From Xanthomonas arboricola pv. guizotiae (lineage in GTDB: Bacteria; Pseudomonadota; Gammaproteobacteria; Xanthomonadales; Xanthomonadaceae): a DNA stretch of 64,000 bases. The stretch is taken from NCBI RefSeq assembly GCF_002940205.1, contig NZ_MDSK01000019.1:29707-93706 (forward strand). The letters run 5' to 3'. The translations under genes and the position numbers were made by a program. The notes beneath the pieces are model-generated. The model saw only the letters and a program-made list of their open reading frames with translations. It was not told the origin of the DNA and ran no database searches. Within the stretch, counting starts at the first letter, position 1; every line of letters starts with the position of its first letter. This document shows positions 25,997 to 33,958 of the stretch, piece by piece.

Positions 25997-26660
25997 ATGC
26001 ACCTGCGGCTTGTCGAAGACGACACCATGCTGGCCAACGCGATCTGCGATGGCGTGCGCCAGCGGTCCTGGACCATCGACCACGTCGGCAGCGCCAATGC
26101 CGCCAAGACCGTGCTGGTGGACCACCGCTACACCGCGGTGCTGCTGGAATCGGCCTGCCAGGCGACTCCGGGCTGACGGTGATCCGCTTCATGCGCGGCC
26201 ATTACGACGCCACCCCGGTGATCGCACTGACCGCGCGCGGCCAGCTCACCGACCGCATCCGCGGCCTGGATGCCGGTGCCGACGACTACCTGGTCAAGCC
26301 GTTCCAGTTCGACGAGCTGATGGCGCGGCTGCGTGCGATCACCCGGCGCAGCCAGGGCCGCGTGGTGCCGCTGCTCACGCAGGGCGATGTCTGCGTGGAC
26401 CCGAGCAGCCGCAAGGTCACCCGCAACGGCAAGTAGGTGGCGCTGAGCGCGCACGAATACCGCCTGCTGCTGGCGCTGATGGAACGCGCCGGGCGCGTGG
26501 TCACCAAGGATCAACTGGAAGAAGGCGTCTACGGCGCCCGTCCGAAGGCGGCAGCAACATGATTGCGGTGTACGTGCACCAGCTGCGCCGCAAGCTGGGC
26601 GATGAGCTGATCTCCACGGTGTATGGCCAGGGCTACATGGTCGGCAAGGCGCCGGAATGA
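25997..26660 (+). pseudogene. OmpR/PhoP-type response regulator, broken by three lesions
   Basis: The intact family protein would be about 220 residues: receiver plus winged-helix. Here one base is lost after 26148, exactly in the codon of the phosphoacceptor Asp (reading VLL-GA? then IGLPGDSGL in the next frame), so the first frame ends at a TGA near 26176. In the second frame a TAG stands at 26434-26436 (AACGGCAAG-TAG-GTGGCG, where the family has a sense codon). A further indel near 26535-26545 returns to a third frame (GGSNMIAVYVHQLRRKLGD, ending VGKAPE). The last codons overlap the kinase gene start (ATGA). Confidence 0.9.
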
Positions 26661-27418
26661 GATCGCTGCAGGCACGCATGCTGGCGGCGCTGGCGGCAAT
26701 CGTGTTGTTGAGCTGGTCCACTTCGTTGTGGATCCTGGTCGCCCTGGTCACCCAGGGCCATCACAGCGTGTTCGAGCAGGAGCTCAACATGTTCGGCGAC
26801 CAGTTGATCAGCGCCCTGCCCGACGCGCTGGAGCACCGCTTCGATACGCAACCGGAGCCGCCGGCCGCGGTCGATGCGCCCCCCCCCCCGATCGGCAATG
26901 TGTCCTCGCGCATGAGCTTCAAGCAGACCTTGATTGCGATGGTGCTCAATACCTTGCAACTGGGCGTATTGGGCGTGCTGGTGTGGTGGGCGGTACGCAC
27001 TTCGCTCGCACCGCTGCGCGCCATTTCCAGCGCGATCGCGCAACGCACCGGGCTGGAAACCGAACCGGTGCCGCTGGCGCAGGTGCCGGACGAGATTCGC
27101 CCGCTGATCGGCTCCTTCAATTCGCTGCTGGCCCGCGTGGAGAAGACCGTGCAGGCCGAGCGCGATTTCGTGGCCGACACCGCGCACGAACTGCGTACCC
27201 CGCTGTCTGCGCTGCATGCCTACGCCGAGGTCGCGCTGCGCGCACCCACGCTGGAGGCCAAGGACGCGGCGCTGCAGCAGCTGCTGGAAACCGCGCGCCG
27301 CAGCAATCGGCTGGCCGAGCAATTGCTGGATCTGGCGCGGCTGGAGGCAGGTATCAGTTCGGCGGCGTACCAGCAGGTGGACATGGGCGAGCTGATCTCG
27401 CATGTGCTGGACGAATAA
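26657..27418 (+). pseudogene. Sensor histidine kinase, truncated before the ATPase domain
   Basis: 253 residues remain: TM1 (about 11-33), a short periplasmic loop, TM2 (about 92-112), HAMP, and the HisKA helix with FVADTAHELRTPLSAL (His about 177). The frame then stops (HVLDE, TAA 27416-27418), so the N, G1, F and G2 boxes of the HATPase domain are missing; normal kinases of this type are about 440-460 residues. Inside the periplasmic loop is an 11-C run (26879-26889) coding PPPP. It overlaps the regulator by ATGA. Autophosphorylation is impossible without the lost domain. Confidence 0.85.
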
Positions 27419-27419
27419 G

Positions 27420-27497
27420 GCCAGCCTGGGCGCCTACGACGCGGCCAAGGCCGGTATCCGCAAGGGCGCCGAGCAGTTGGTCAAGGGAATGGAGTAG
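27420..27497 (+). pseudogene. 25-codon C-terminal remnant of an unidentified gene
   Basis: Directly after the truncated kinase, one frame reads ASLGAYDAAKAGIRKGAEQ then LVKGME and a TAG stop. The amphipathic Ala/Lys-rich composition looks like a real protein end, but it has no start and its parent is not recognised. It suggests a deletion fused the kinase to another gene's tail. Confidence 0.35.
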
Positions 27498-27542
27498 CTG
27501 GGATTCGGGATTCGGGATTCGGATTAGCGGAAGCGATGGCTT

Positions 27543-27760
27543 CCAGTTTCCTTCTCCCACCGGGAGAAGGTGCCCCGCAGGGGCGGATGAGGGTACGGGC
27601 GAAGCCTCGCGAACTCGGAACGACATGCGGCTTCGTCGGCTTCACCCCAGCGCCGCTGCGCACCCAACCCGTGCTTGCGGCGCCGGCACTCCAAGGTACA
27701 CGCGCCCATTGCATGCAAGCCGTACCTTCTCGCTCCGTGAGGAGAGTGGCTTGATGTCCC
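27543..27760. repeat. Dispersed CTTCTCCC/GGGAGAAGG intergenic repeat
   Basis: It begins with the hairpin CCTTCTCCCACCGGGAGAAGG and GGGGCGGATGAGGGTACG, and ends with a segment like CCTTCTCGC...GAGGAGAGTGG. The ordered blocks match the two tandem copies at 38468-38894, with more divergence. The other gene-free parts of 27419-27969 hold a short GGGATTC tandem (27499-27523) and the H1 gene terminator. Confidence 0.6.
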
Positions 27761-27878
27761 GCATCTGGCGAGCGGTGCGGACAGATGCCCATCCGGTTCA
27801 AATGTCAGATCCAGTCACTCGCCCGATCACATGAGCGCAGCAAGCAAGCGATCGCCTCGTTAAAGATCACACCACAGA

Positions 27879-27912
27879 AAAGGCCGGCGCTGTACCAACA
27901 GCGCCGGCCTTT
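27879..27912. terminator. Intrinsic terminator after the H1-like gene
   Basis: AAAGGCCGGCGCTG (27879-27892), loop TACCAA, then CAGCGCCGGCCTTT (27899-27912): a perfect 14-bp stem. On the minus strand it ends in CCTTTTCTG, 58 bases beyond the H1-like gene stop, so it should terminate that transcript; it also works weakly on the plus strand. Confidence 0.8.
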
Positions 27913-27969
27913 GTCAGTCTGCACGGTCAACGCGTCGTCAGCGCGCAATACCATCTTGGTGCTGCAGGA

Positions 27970-28755
27970 TCAGCGCGTGACCCGCTTGGCCACTTTCTTG
28001 CCCACCGCCTTGCGGGCGGCGGTGGTCTTGGCCACGGTGCGCGTGGCCGGGGTCTTGGTGACTTTGGCGGCCTTCTTCAGGGTGGTCTTGGTCACCGCCT
28101 TCTTGAGCGGGGCCTTTTTTACTGCGGCCTGTTTGGTGGCAGTCTGCTTGGCCACCGGTGCCTTCTTGGCGGCGGGCTTGACGATGGTCTTGGCGACCGG
28201 CTTCTTGACCGGGGCCGCCTTGGCCGCAGCCTTCTTCGCCGCCGCACGCACGCCCACCGTGGCCACTGCGCTCTTGCGCGCTGCGCTCTTGGCCGCGGTC
28301 TTGGCACTCAGTGCTGCGGCTTCGGCCTTGGCATTGGCCTTGGCGGTTTCCAGCTTCTGCTTGGCGCTGGCCTTGGTGTTGGCCAGTTTCTTCTTGGCAG
28401 CATCGGTGGTGCTGCTCAGCTTCTGCTTGGCGGCATCCTTGGTGGCGGTCAACTTGTCCTTGGCGGCCTCCTTGCCCGACACCAGCGAGCGCTTGGTCTT
28501 GGCCACGCTGCGCTTGACCGCGGTGGCTGCATCGCCGGCCTTTTCGACGACGCGCTGTTCGACCTTGACCACCGCCTTGCGGGCCTTGGCGACGCGGGTC
28601 TTGACCTCCGCCACCGCCGTGCCGGCCGCGTCCTGCACGCTGGCCACCGCGTCGCTGGTGGTGCTGGCGATGGTCTCACCCAGTTCGGTGGCAGTGCTCT
28701 TGACGCTATCGACAGCCTCGGACAGGGTTGCCGTCACACCATTGCCGTTGCTCAT
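27970..28755 (-). CDS. Histone H1-like Lys/Ala-rich protein
   Basis: 261 residues. An N-terminal part with helical SEAVDSVKSTATELGETIAS is followed by long Lys/Ala repeats. These are first about eight units of the type KDAAKQKLSSTT / KASAKQKLETAK (about 95-150), then AAKKAAAKAAPVKKPVAK-like low complexity to the basic end (VGKKVAKRVTR). Composition and repeats match bacterial H1/AlgP-like DNA-binding proteins, probably nucleoid-associated. Repeat number varies between strains in such genes. A strong terminator follows. Confidence 0.8.
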   Translation of the reverse strand: MSNGNGVTATLSEAVDSVKSTATELGETIASTTSDAVASVQDAAGTAVAEVKTRVAKARKAVVKVEQRVVEKAGDAATAVKRSVAKTKRSLVSGKEAAKDKLTATKDAAKQKLSSTTDAAKKKLANTKASAKQKLETAKANAKAEAAALSAKTAAKSAARKSAVATVGVRAAAKKAAAKAAPVKKPVAKTIVKPAAKKAPVAKQTATKQAAVKKAPLKKAVTKTTLKKAAKVTKTPATRTVAKTTAARKAVGKKVAKRVTR

Positions 28756-28996
28756 AGGACCCTCCTTAAGGCATCAGTGCTGAAAACGCGGGCGATGCGC
28801 AGCGGCATGCGTATGCTGAACAGGCATCGGATCAAGCGGACGCTACGCCGGGCTCAAGCGACTGTCAACGCAGTGCCGGCAAGGGCTCGGCGGCGCTTTC
28901 ACCAGGCGTTAAATTGCCCGCTGGCACTCTCGTTCAGCTTGATTTACGCAGTCAGACGCCCTATTCCTCTTCCACCGCGTAACCCGGACTCGTTGC

Positions 28997-30436
28997 ATGC
29001 GCCCGCTGCCCACCTTGCTGACCCTTTCCCTGGCCGCTGCCTTCGGCGGATTTGCCGCCACCGGCATCAATGCCTGGATGGATAACCGCGCCGAGGCCGC
29101 ACCGGCCGGTGCCGCCACCACCTTTAGCCTGCCCGCGGCCGCCGCGTTGCCGGCCGCCGTCGCCGGGCAACCGGTGCCGTCGCTGGCACCGATGCTGCAA
29201 CAGGCAATGCCGGCGGTGGTGAGTGTCAATACCAAGCAAGTGGTGCGCGTGCGCAACCCGTTCTTCGACGACCCGATCCTGCGCCGGCTGTTTCCGCAGG
29301 TGCCGCAGGACCGCATCAACGAGTCGCTGGGTTCGGGCGTGATCATCGATGCGCAAAAAGGCTATGTGCTGACCAACCACCACGTCATCGAAAATGCCGA
29401 CGATGTGCAGGTGACGCTTGGCGACGGGCGCACGCTCAAGGCCGATTTCATCGGCTCCGATGCCGATACCGATATCGCGCTGATCCGCATCAAGGCCGAC
29501 AACCTCACCGACATCAAGCTGGCCGACAGCAATGCGCTGCGCGTGGGCGACTTCGTGGTGGCGATCGGCAACCCGTTCGGCTTCACCCAGACCGTCACCT
29601 CCGGCATCGTTTCGGCGGTGGGCCGCAGCGGGATCCGCGGGCTGGGCTACCAGAATTTCATCCAGACCGATGCCTCGATCAACCCGGGCAACTCCGGCGG
29701 TGCGCTGGTCAACCTGCAGGGCCAGCTGGTGGGCATCAATACCGCCAGCTTCAATCCCCAGGGCAGCATGGCCGGCAATATCGGCCTGGGCCTGGCGATT
29801 CCCTCCAACCTGGCGCGCAACGTGGTGGAGCAACTGGTCACCAAGGGCGTGGTGGTGCGCGGCACGCTTGGGCTGGAAACCCAGAACCTCACCCAGCAGA
29901 TGCTGCAGGGCCTGGGCGTGGATTCGTTGCGCGGCGCGCTGGTGACGCGCGTGTTGCCAGGGTCCGCGGCGGCCGCAGCAGGCGTGCAGCCAGGCGATGT
30001 GGTGGTGGCAGCCAACGACCAGCGCGTGGACAGCGCCGAGGCGCTGCACAACTACGAAGGCCTGCAGGCAGTCGGTAGCGCGGTCAGGCTGGAGATTCGC
30101 CGCGATGGCAAACCGCTCACCCTCACCGCCAAACTGAAGGAGCAGGACCGCGCGGTCACCGGCGACATGCTGGATCCACGCCTGGGCGGGGCCACCTTCG
30201 TGGATCTGCCCGAATCGTTGCGCCAATCCGGCATCACCGGCGTCATGGTCAGCGAGGTCAAACGCAGCAGTCGTGCCGCAGCCAATGGTCTGGTCAACGG
30301 TGATGTGATCGTGGCCAGCAGCGTGGGCGAGTTTGCCGATCTGGCCAGCTGGCGCGCCAATTTCCAGCGCAAGCCGCAGCAATTGGTCGTGCGCATCCTG
30401 CGTGGCAACGCGCAGTACGACGCGTTGATGCGTTGA
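28997..30436 (+). CDS. Periplasmic Do/DegP-family serine protease (MucD-like)
   Basis: 479 residues. The N-terminal signal (LLTLSLAAAFGGFAATGINA) precedes a trypsin-like domain with His129 (TNHHVIE), Asp159 (TDIALI) and Ser233 (NPGNSGGAL). Two PDZ domains follow (about 280-370 and 395-475). All triad residues and the LGSGVIID and GLGLAIPSN elements are intact. DegP/DegQ/MucD proteins degrade or refold misfolded envelope proteins; in xanthomonads such proteases affect stress tolerance and virulence. It is monocistronic here. Confidence 0.92.
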   Translation: MRPLPTLLTLSLAAAFGGFAATGINAWMDNRAEAAPAGAATTFSLPAAAALPAAVAGQPVPSLAPMLQQAMPAVVSVNTKQVVRVRNPFFDDPILRRLFPQVPQDRINESLGSGVIIDAQKGYVLTNHHVIENADDVQVTLGDGRTLKADFIGSDADTDIALIRIKADNLTDIKLADSNALRVGDFVVAIGNPFGFTQTVTSGIVSAVGRSGIRGLGYQNFIQTDASINPGNSGGALVNLQGQLVGINTASFNPQGSMAGNIGLGLAIPSNLARNVVEQLVTKGVVVRGTLGLETQNLTQQMLQGLGVDSLRGALVTRVLPGSAAAAAGVQPGDVVVAANDQRVDSAEALHNYEGLQAVGSAVRLEIRRDGKPLTLTAKLKEQDRAVTGDMLDPRLGGATFVDLPESLRQSGITGVMVSEVKRSSRAAANGLVNGDVIVASSVGEFADLASWRANFQRKPQQLVVRILRGNAQYDALMR

Positions 30437-30551
30437 CGTGGCGTGCACTGCCATGGGCGTGCACTAACACCTCCTACACCGCGGCGATGCTATTGCTGCA
30501 CTCCGCCCGCACGCTGTCGCGGCTGCCATCCATGACCGAAGGAGATATCGC

Positions 30552-30914
30552 ATGAGCCCCACCAATACCGACCAGCTGAAAGAAAATCTGAGCGAAGCCG
30601 GCACCCACCTGAAGTCTGCCGCCAGCGCCGCGGGCGAAGCCGTCAAGGGCGCCACCAGCGCCGCAGGCGATGAGCTCAAGCTTGGCCGCGCCAACGTCAA
30701 GGCGGAGCTCTCCGACACCGCACTGGCCGGCATGGCGGCTGCCGAGTTCGGCGGTGCCGCTGCCAAGGAGCAGCTCGACGTGCTGGTCAGCAAGGGCAAC
30801 GACCTGCTGGAAAGCGCCACCGATCTGATCCGCGAGCGTCCGCTGGCTGCATTCGGTGTCGCGTTTGCGACCGGCTGGATCATTGCCAAGCTGGCACGCA
30901 GCAACGACAACTAA
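30552..30914 (+). CDS. DUF883 (ElaB/YqjD/YgaM) membrane protein
   Basis: 120 residues. A long amphipathic, Ala-rich helix region (LKENLSEAGTHLKSAASAAG onward) is followed by the family's ESATDLIRERPLAAFGVAFATGWIIAKL end, split here into a conserved RERPLAA turn and a C-terminal transmembrane helix. E. coli ElaB and YqjD are stationary-phase inner-membrane proteins that bind ribosomes through the N-terminal part. The ribosome binding site is AAGGAG before 30552. It begins a three-gene operon like yqjD-yqjE-yqjK. Confidence 0.85.
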   Translation: MSPTNTDQLKENLSEAGTHLKSAASAAGEAVKGATSAAGDELKLGRANVKAELSDTALAGMAAAEFGGAAAKEQLDVLVSKGNDLLESATDLIRERPLAAFGVAFATGWIIAKLARSNDN

Positions 30915-30917
30915 GTC

Positions 30918-31406
30918 GTGAGCGATCAGGCCTCTACAGCTGCCGCCTCCGACGCGTCCGACGCGCGCCCGGAAACGCCAGGACTGGACGAAAGCGTACG
31001 TGCGGTCGGTGCAGCCGGCGGCGCCACGCTGGGCTCGGCCAAGGACACCAGCCGCGCGTTGCGCCGGCTGGTGTCGGCCGACCTGCAACTGGCACGCAGT
31101 GCCTTCGGGCGTGGACTGGCCTGGGCCTGCGTTGCCGTGGTCTTCGGCGCGTCGTCGTGGTTGTTGCTGGCGGGTGCGATCATCGCGCTGCTGCAACGCG
31201 CCGGCCTGTCATGGTTCCAGGCGATGTTTTTTACCGCGTTGGCCAGCTTGTTGGTCACCGGTATTGCCGCGTGGCGGGTGTTCTTCTACTTCGACCACAC
31301 CGGCCTGAATGCAACACGTCGTCAGCTGGTCAAGCTGGGCATCTTCGATGACAGCAGCGACGACGACGATGCCCACGCATCGGCTGCCAATGGAGCACGC
31401 ACATGA
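30918..31406 (+). CDS. YqjE/phage-holin-superfamily membrane protein
   Basis: 162 residues starting at GTG 30918, three bases after the DUF883 stop. Two hydrophobic hairpin helices (about 76-98 and 103-127) sit between a charged N-terminal part and an acidic tail (DDSSDDDDAH). This is the YqjE arrangement, in the same order as E. coli yqjD-yqjE. The stop overlaps the next ATG. The role is unknown; cell-envelope stress is the usual suggestion. Confidence 0.8.
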   Translation: MSDQASTAAASDASDARPETPGLDESVRAVGAAGGATLGSAKDTSRALRRLVSADLQLARSAFGRGLAWACVAVVFGASSWLLLAGAIIALLQRAGLSWFQAMFFTALASLLVTGIAAWRVFFYFDHTGLNATRRQLVKLGIFDDSSDDDDAHASAANGART

Positions 31407-31786
31407 AGTTTGGCACCTTGCGTCAGCGCGTCGAACGCGCCGAATTCCTGGTGGAAGGGCGCGCCCAGGAAACGCGCGCGCATTGGGGACAATTGCGTGC
31501 CACCTGGCGTGCCGGGTGGTCACCGTTGCGGATCGTGGTGGTCGGTTTCGGCCTGGGCTTTGTCACCGGCCGCAACGAACCGCAGGCGGCATTGGGCAGC
31601 ATCGCCAACAAGCTGGGCGGCATCCCGAAGATTCTGCAGATGATCAGCACGATCTCTGCGTTGTTCACCGCACACCGTGCGCAGGAAGCCTCCGAGCAGG
31701 CCGAACGCGCCGCAGACAGTGCCGAAGAAGTCGCCGCCGGTCCGCCGGTGACGGTGGTGCAGGCGCCGGTCGACCGCGCTGCATGA
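31403..31786 (+). CDS. YqjK-position hypothetical protein
   Basis: 127 residues. A basic helical N-terminus (LRQRVERAEFLVEGRAQE) is followed by one hydrophobic stretch (SPLRIVVVGFGLGFVTG, about 40-57). An amphipathic Ala/Glu-rich helix with EASEQAERAADSAEEVAAG comes next. It overlaps the YqjE-like gene by ATGA, so the two are translationally coupled. It occupies the yqjK slot but I cannot confirm homology. Confidence 0.7.
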   Translation: MKFGTLRQRVERAEFLVEGRAQETRAHWGQLRATWRAGWSPLRIVVVGFGLGFVTGRNEPQAALGSIANKLGGIPKILQMISTISALFTAHRAQEASEQAERAADSAEEVAAGPPVTVVQAPVDRAA

Positions 31787-31970
31787 TGGCGCGTTCCCGA
31801 GCATCGCTCGGGACCACGCTGCGGGTACTCGCCGCCTGATGCGCGGCAGAGTCCGCCCTTGACGCTATCAAGGACTGACGCTGCGCGCACGCCCTCTGTG
31901 CGCGGCGTTGACGCGTTCGGCCGATAATGGCCCACCGCTGGCAGCACGCCAGTCTGTTGCCAGGGCGCGC

Positions 31971-33077
31971 ATGACTCTTCCCGTCGATTCAATGGATGCT
32001 GCCGTTGCGGCAGATTCGCTTCCGCCGCCACCGGCACCGCGCCCACGCGCACCGGTCTCGCTGGTGGTGCTGGCCACGCTTGCGGTGGGTTATACGCTAT
32101 GGGCTGCACAGACGATCATCCTACCGGTGATGCTGGCGGCCTTCTTCGCCTTGATCGGCAACCCCATCCTGCGCGGCCTGCGCAAGCTGTATATCCCGCG
32201 CTTTCTTGGCGCCTTGATGGTGTTGTGCCTGGGCCTGGCCGGTACCGTGACACTGGCCGCGCAGCTGGCCGGACCGGCCGCCGAATGGGTACAGCAAGCG
32301 CCGCGGCAAATGCGCCAGATCGCGCGCGACGTGCGCGATTTCACCAAGCCGGTGATGCAGGCCAACCAGGCTGCGGAAAACTTTGCACGCGCGGCCGGCG
32401 GCGACGGCCAGCGCAGCGTGCAGATCGTGCGCACGCAGATGGACGACCCCTACAAGGCGCTGGTGCGTACGCCGAAGCTGGCCGCCTCGGTGCTTGCGGT
32501 GGTACTGCTGACGTTCTTCTTCATGGTCTACGGCGAAAGCCTGCAACGGCATGCGATCGCCTTGCTGCCTAACCGACAGCAGCAACGCTTCACCACCGAA
32601 ATCATGCTGGACATCGAGCGCGAGGTCTCGCGCTACGTGCTCACCATCAGCGTGATCAATACGCTGGTCGGGCTGGTCTTCGCCGGCATTCTGTATGTGC
32701 TCGAGATTCCGCTGCCCGAAGCGCTGCTGTGGGGCACGGTGGTGGCGCTGCTCAACTTCGCGCCGTATGTGGGCCCGTTGATCGGCGTGATGCTGATGCT
32801 GCTGATGGGCTTTGTGGAATTCCGCACCACCTTGTCGGCGATGCTGCCGGCGATCCTGTACCTGGCGCTGCACACCATCGAAGGCCAGGTGGTCACCCCG
32901 ATCGTGCTCGGCCGCCGCATGGCCATCTCGCCGCTGATGCTGATCCTGGCGCTGATGCTGTTCGGCTGGCTATGGGGCATGGTCGGCCTGCTGCTGGCGG
33001 TCCCGCTGCTGGTCTGCATCAAGATGGTGCTGAGCCGGGTGGAGGGAATGCAGCGTTGGGCGCGGCTGTTGGAGTAG
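31971..33077 (+). CDS. AI-2E/PerM-family membrane permease
   Basis: 368 residues with about eight transmembrane segments. A first pair lies near 35-95 (VVLATLAVGYTLWAAQTIIL), a periplasmic or cytosolic region spans about 100-180, and a block lies near 180-345. Family motifs include LLTFFFMVYGES, LPEALLWGTVVALLNFAPYVGPLIG (split around LLNF and PYVGP) and the near C-terminal MLFGWLWGMVGLLLAVPLL. Despite the AI-2 label the transported molecule is uncertain; members include TqsA and PerM. The ATG at 31971 is preferred over upstream codons that overlap the leader. Confidence 0.85.
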   Translation: MTLPVDSMDAAVAADSLPPPPAPRPRAPVSLVVLATLAVGYTLWAAQTIILPVMLAAFFALIGNPILRGLRKLYIPRFLGALMVLCLGLAGTVTLAAQLAGPAAEWVQQAPRQMRQIARDVRDFTKPVMQANQAAENFARAAGGDGQRSVQIVRTQMDDPYKALVRTPKLAASVLAVVLLTFFFMVYGESLQRHAIALLPNRQQQRFTTEIMLDIEREVSRYVLTISVINTLVGLVFAGILYVLEIPLPEALLWGTVVALLNFAPYVGPLIGVMLMLLMGFVEFRTTLSAMLPAILYLALHTIEGQVVTPIVLGRRMAISPLMLILALMLFGWLWGMVGLLLAVPLLVCIKMVLSRVEGMQRWARLLE

Positions 33078-33080
33078 CAG

Positions 33081-33167
33081 GGAATCGGGAGTTGGGAATC
33101 GGGAATCGCAAGAGCAGTGGCTGCGCTCTACCCATTCTCGATTCCCGACTCCCCATTCCCGGCATTA
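33081..33167. repeat. GGGAATCGGGAATC short repeat in inverted arrangement
   Basis: GGGAATCGGGAGTTGGGAAT at 33081 and following is mirrored by CGATTCCCGACTCCCCATTC near 33144-33163, giving a long imperfect hairpin between the PerM-type and HAD genes. The same GGGAATC unit recurs as short direct tandems near 27499-27523 and 46631-46646. It may act as transcript stabiliser or terminator. Confidence 0.6.
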
Positions 33168-33177
33168 CAATCTCGCG

Positions 33178-33915
33178 ATGAGCTTCCACATCAGCGCCAT
33201 CACCCTCGACCTCGACGATACGTTGTGGCCCTTTGCGCCGATCGGGGCGCGGATCGACCAGGTGGTGCACAGCTGGATGCGCCAGCACAGCCCGGTCACC
33301 GCCGAGCGGTTTCCGGTGGAGGCGATGCGCGAACTGCGCGAGCGCAGCTTTGCCGACAACCCGCACCTGCACCACGATCTCAGCGCGCTGCGGCGGTTGA
33401 CGCTGGAAATGGCGCTGCGCGAGAGCGGCGGCGATCTGGCCTTGCTGGAGCCTGCGTACGACGTATTCTACGCCGCGCGCAACCAGGTGGAGTGCTACCC
33501 GGATGCACTGGACGCGCTGGCGCGCATCGCCGCGCATGTGCCGGTGGCGGCGCTCAGCAACGGCAATGCCGATCTGCAACGCATCGGGCTGATGCATCAC
33601 TTCGCGTTTCAGCTGGGTTCGCGCGAACACGGCAGCGCAAAGCCCGACCCGAGCATCTTCCTGGCCGCATGCGCGCGGCTGGATGCACCGCCGGCACAGG
33701 TGCTGCATGTGGGCGACCACGTGCACATGGACGTGCTGGGCGCGCTGGATGCCGGGCTGCGCGCCTGCTGGATCAACCGTGATGGAGCGCAGTGGTCGCA
33801 CCCGACCCAGCAACCGGATCTGGAGTTCGACTCCATGACCGGGCTGGCCGACTGGCTGGACGCGCAGCAGCCGCACCCCGACCCCGCACACGCCGGCATC
33901 CGCCTTCCCGCCTGA
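33178..33915 (+). CDS. HAD-superfamily hydrolase (YigB-like)
   Basis: 245 residues with HAD motif I LDLDDTLWP (Asp10, Asp12), motif II ALSNGNAD (about 121-128), the motif III lysine in GSAKPDPSIF and motif IV HVGDHVHMDVLGA. The helical cap between motifs I and II is type C1. Close family members (YigB) dephosphorylate FMN and other small phosphates, but the substrate is a prediction. It ends 43 bases before the aminopeptidase gene. Confidence 0.85.
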   Translation: MSFHISAITLDLDDTLWPFAPIGARIDQVVHSWMRQHSPVTAERFPVEAMRELRERSFADNPHLHHDLSALRRLTLEMALRESGGDLALLEPAYDVFYAARNQVECYPDALDALARIAAHVPVAALSNGNADLQRIGLMHHFAFQLGSREHGSAKPDPSIFLAACARLDAPPAQVLHVGDHVHMDVLGALDAGLRACWINRDGAQWSHPTQQPDLEFDSMTGLADWLDAQQPHPDPAHAGIRLPA

Positions 33916-33958
33916 GCCACTTTTTGCTCGGCGCATGGCGCCGCCTCCGAGGATTTCC

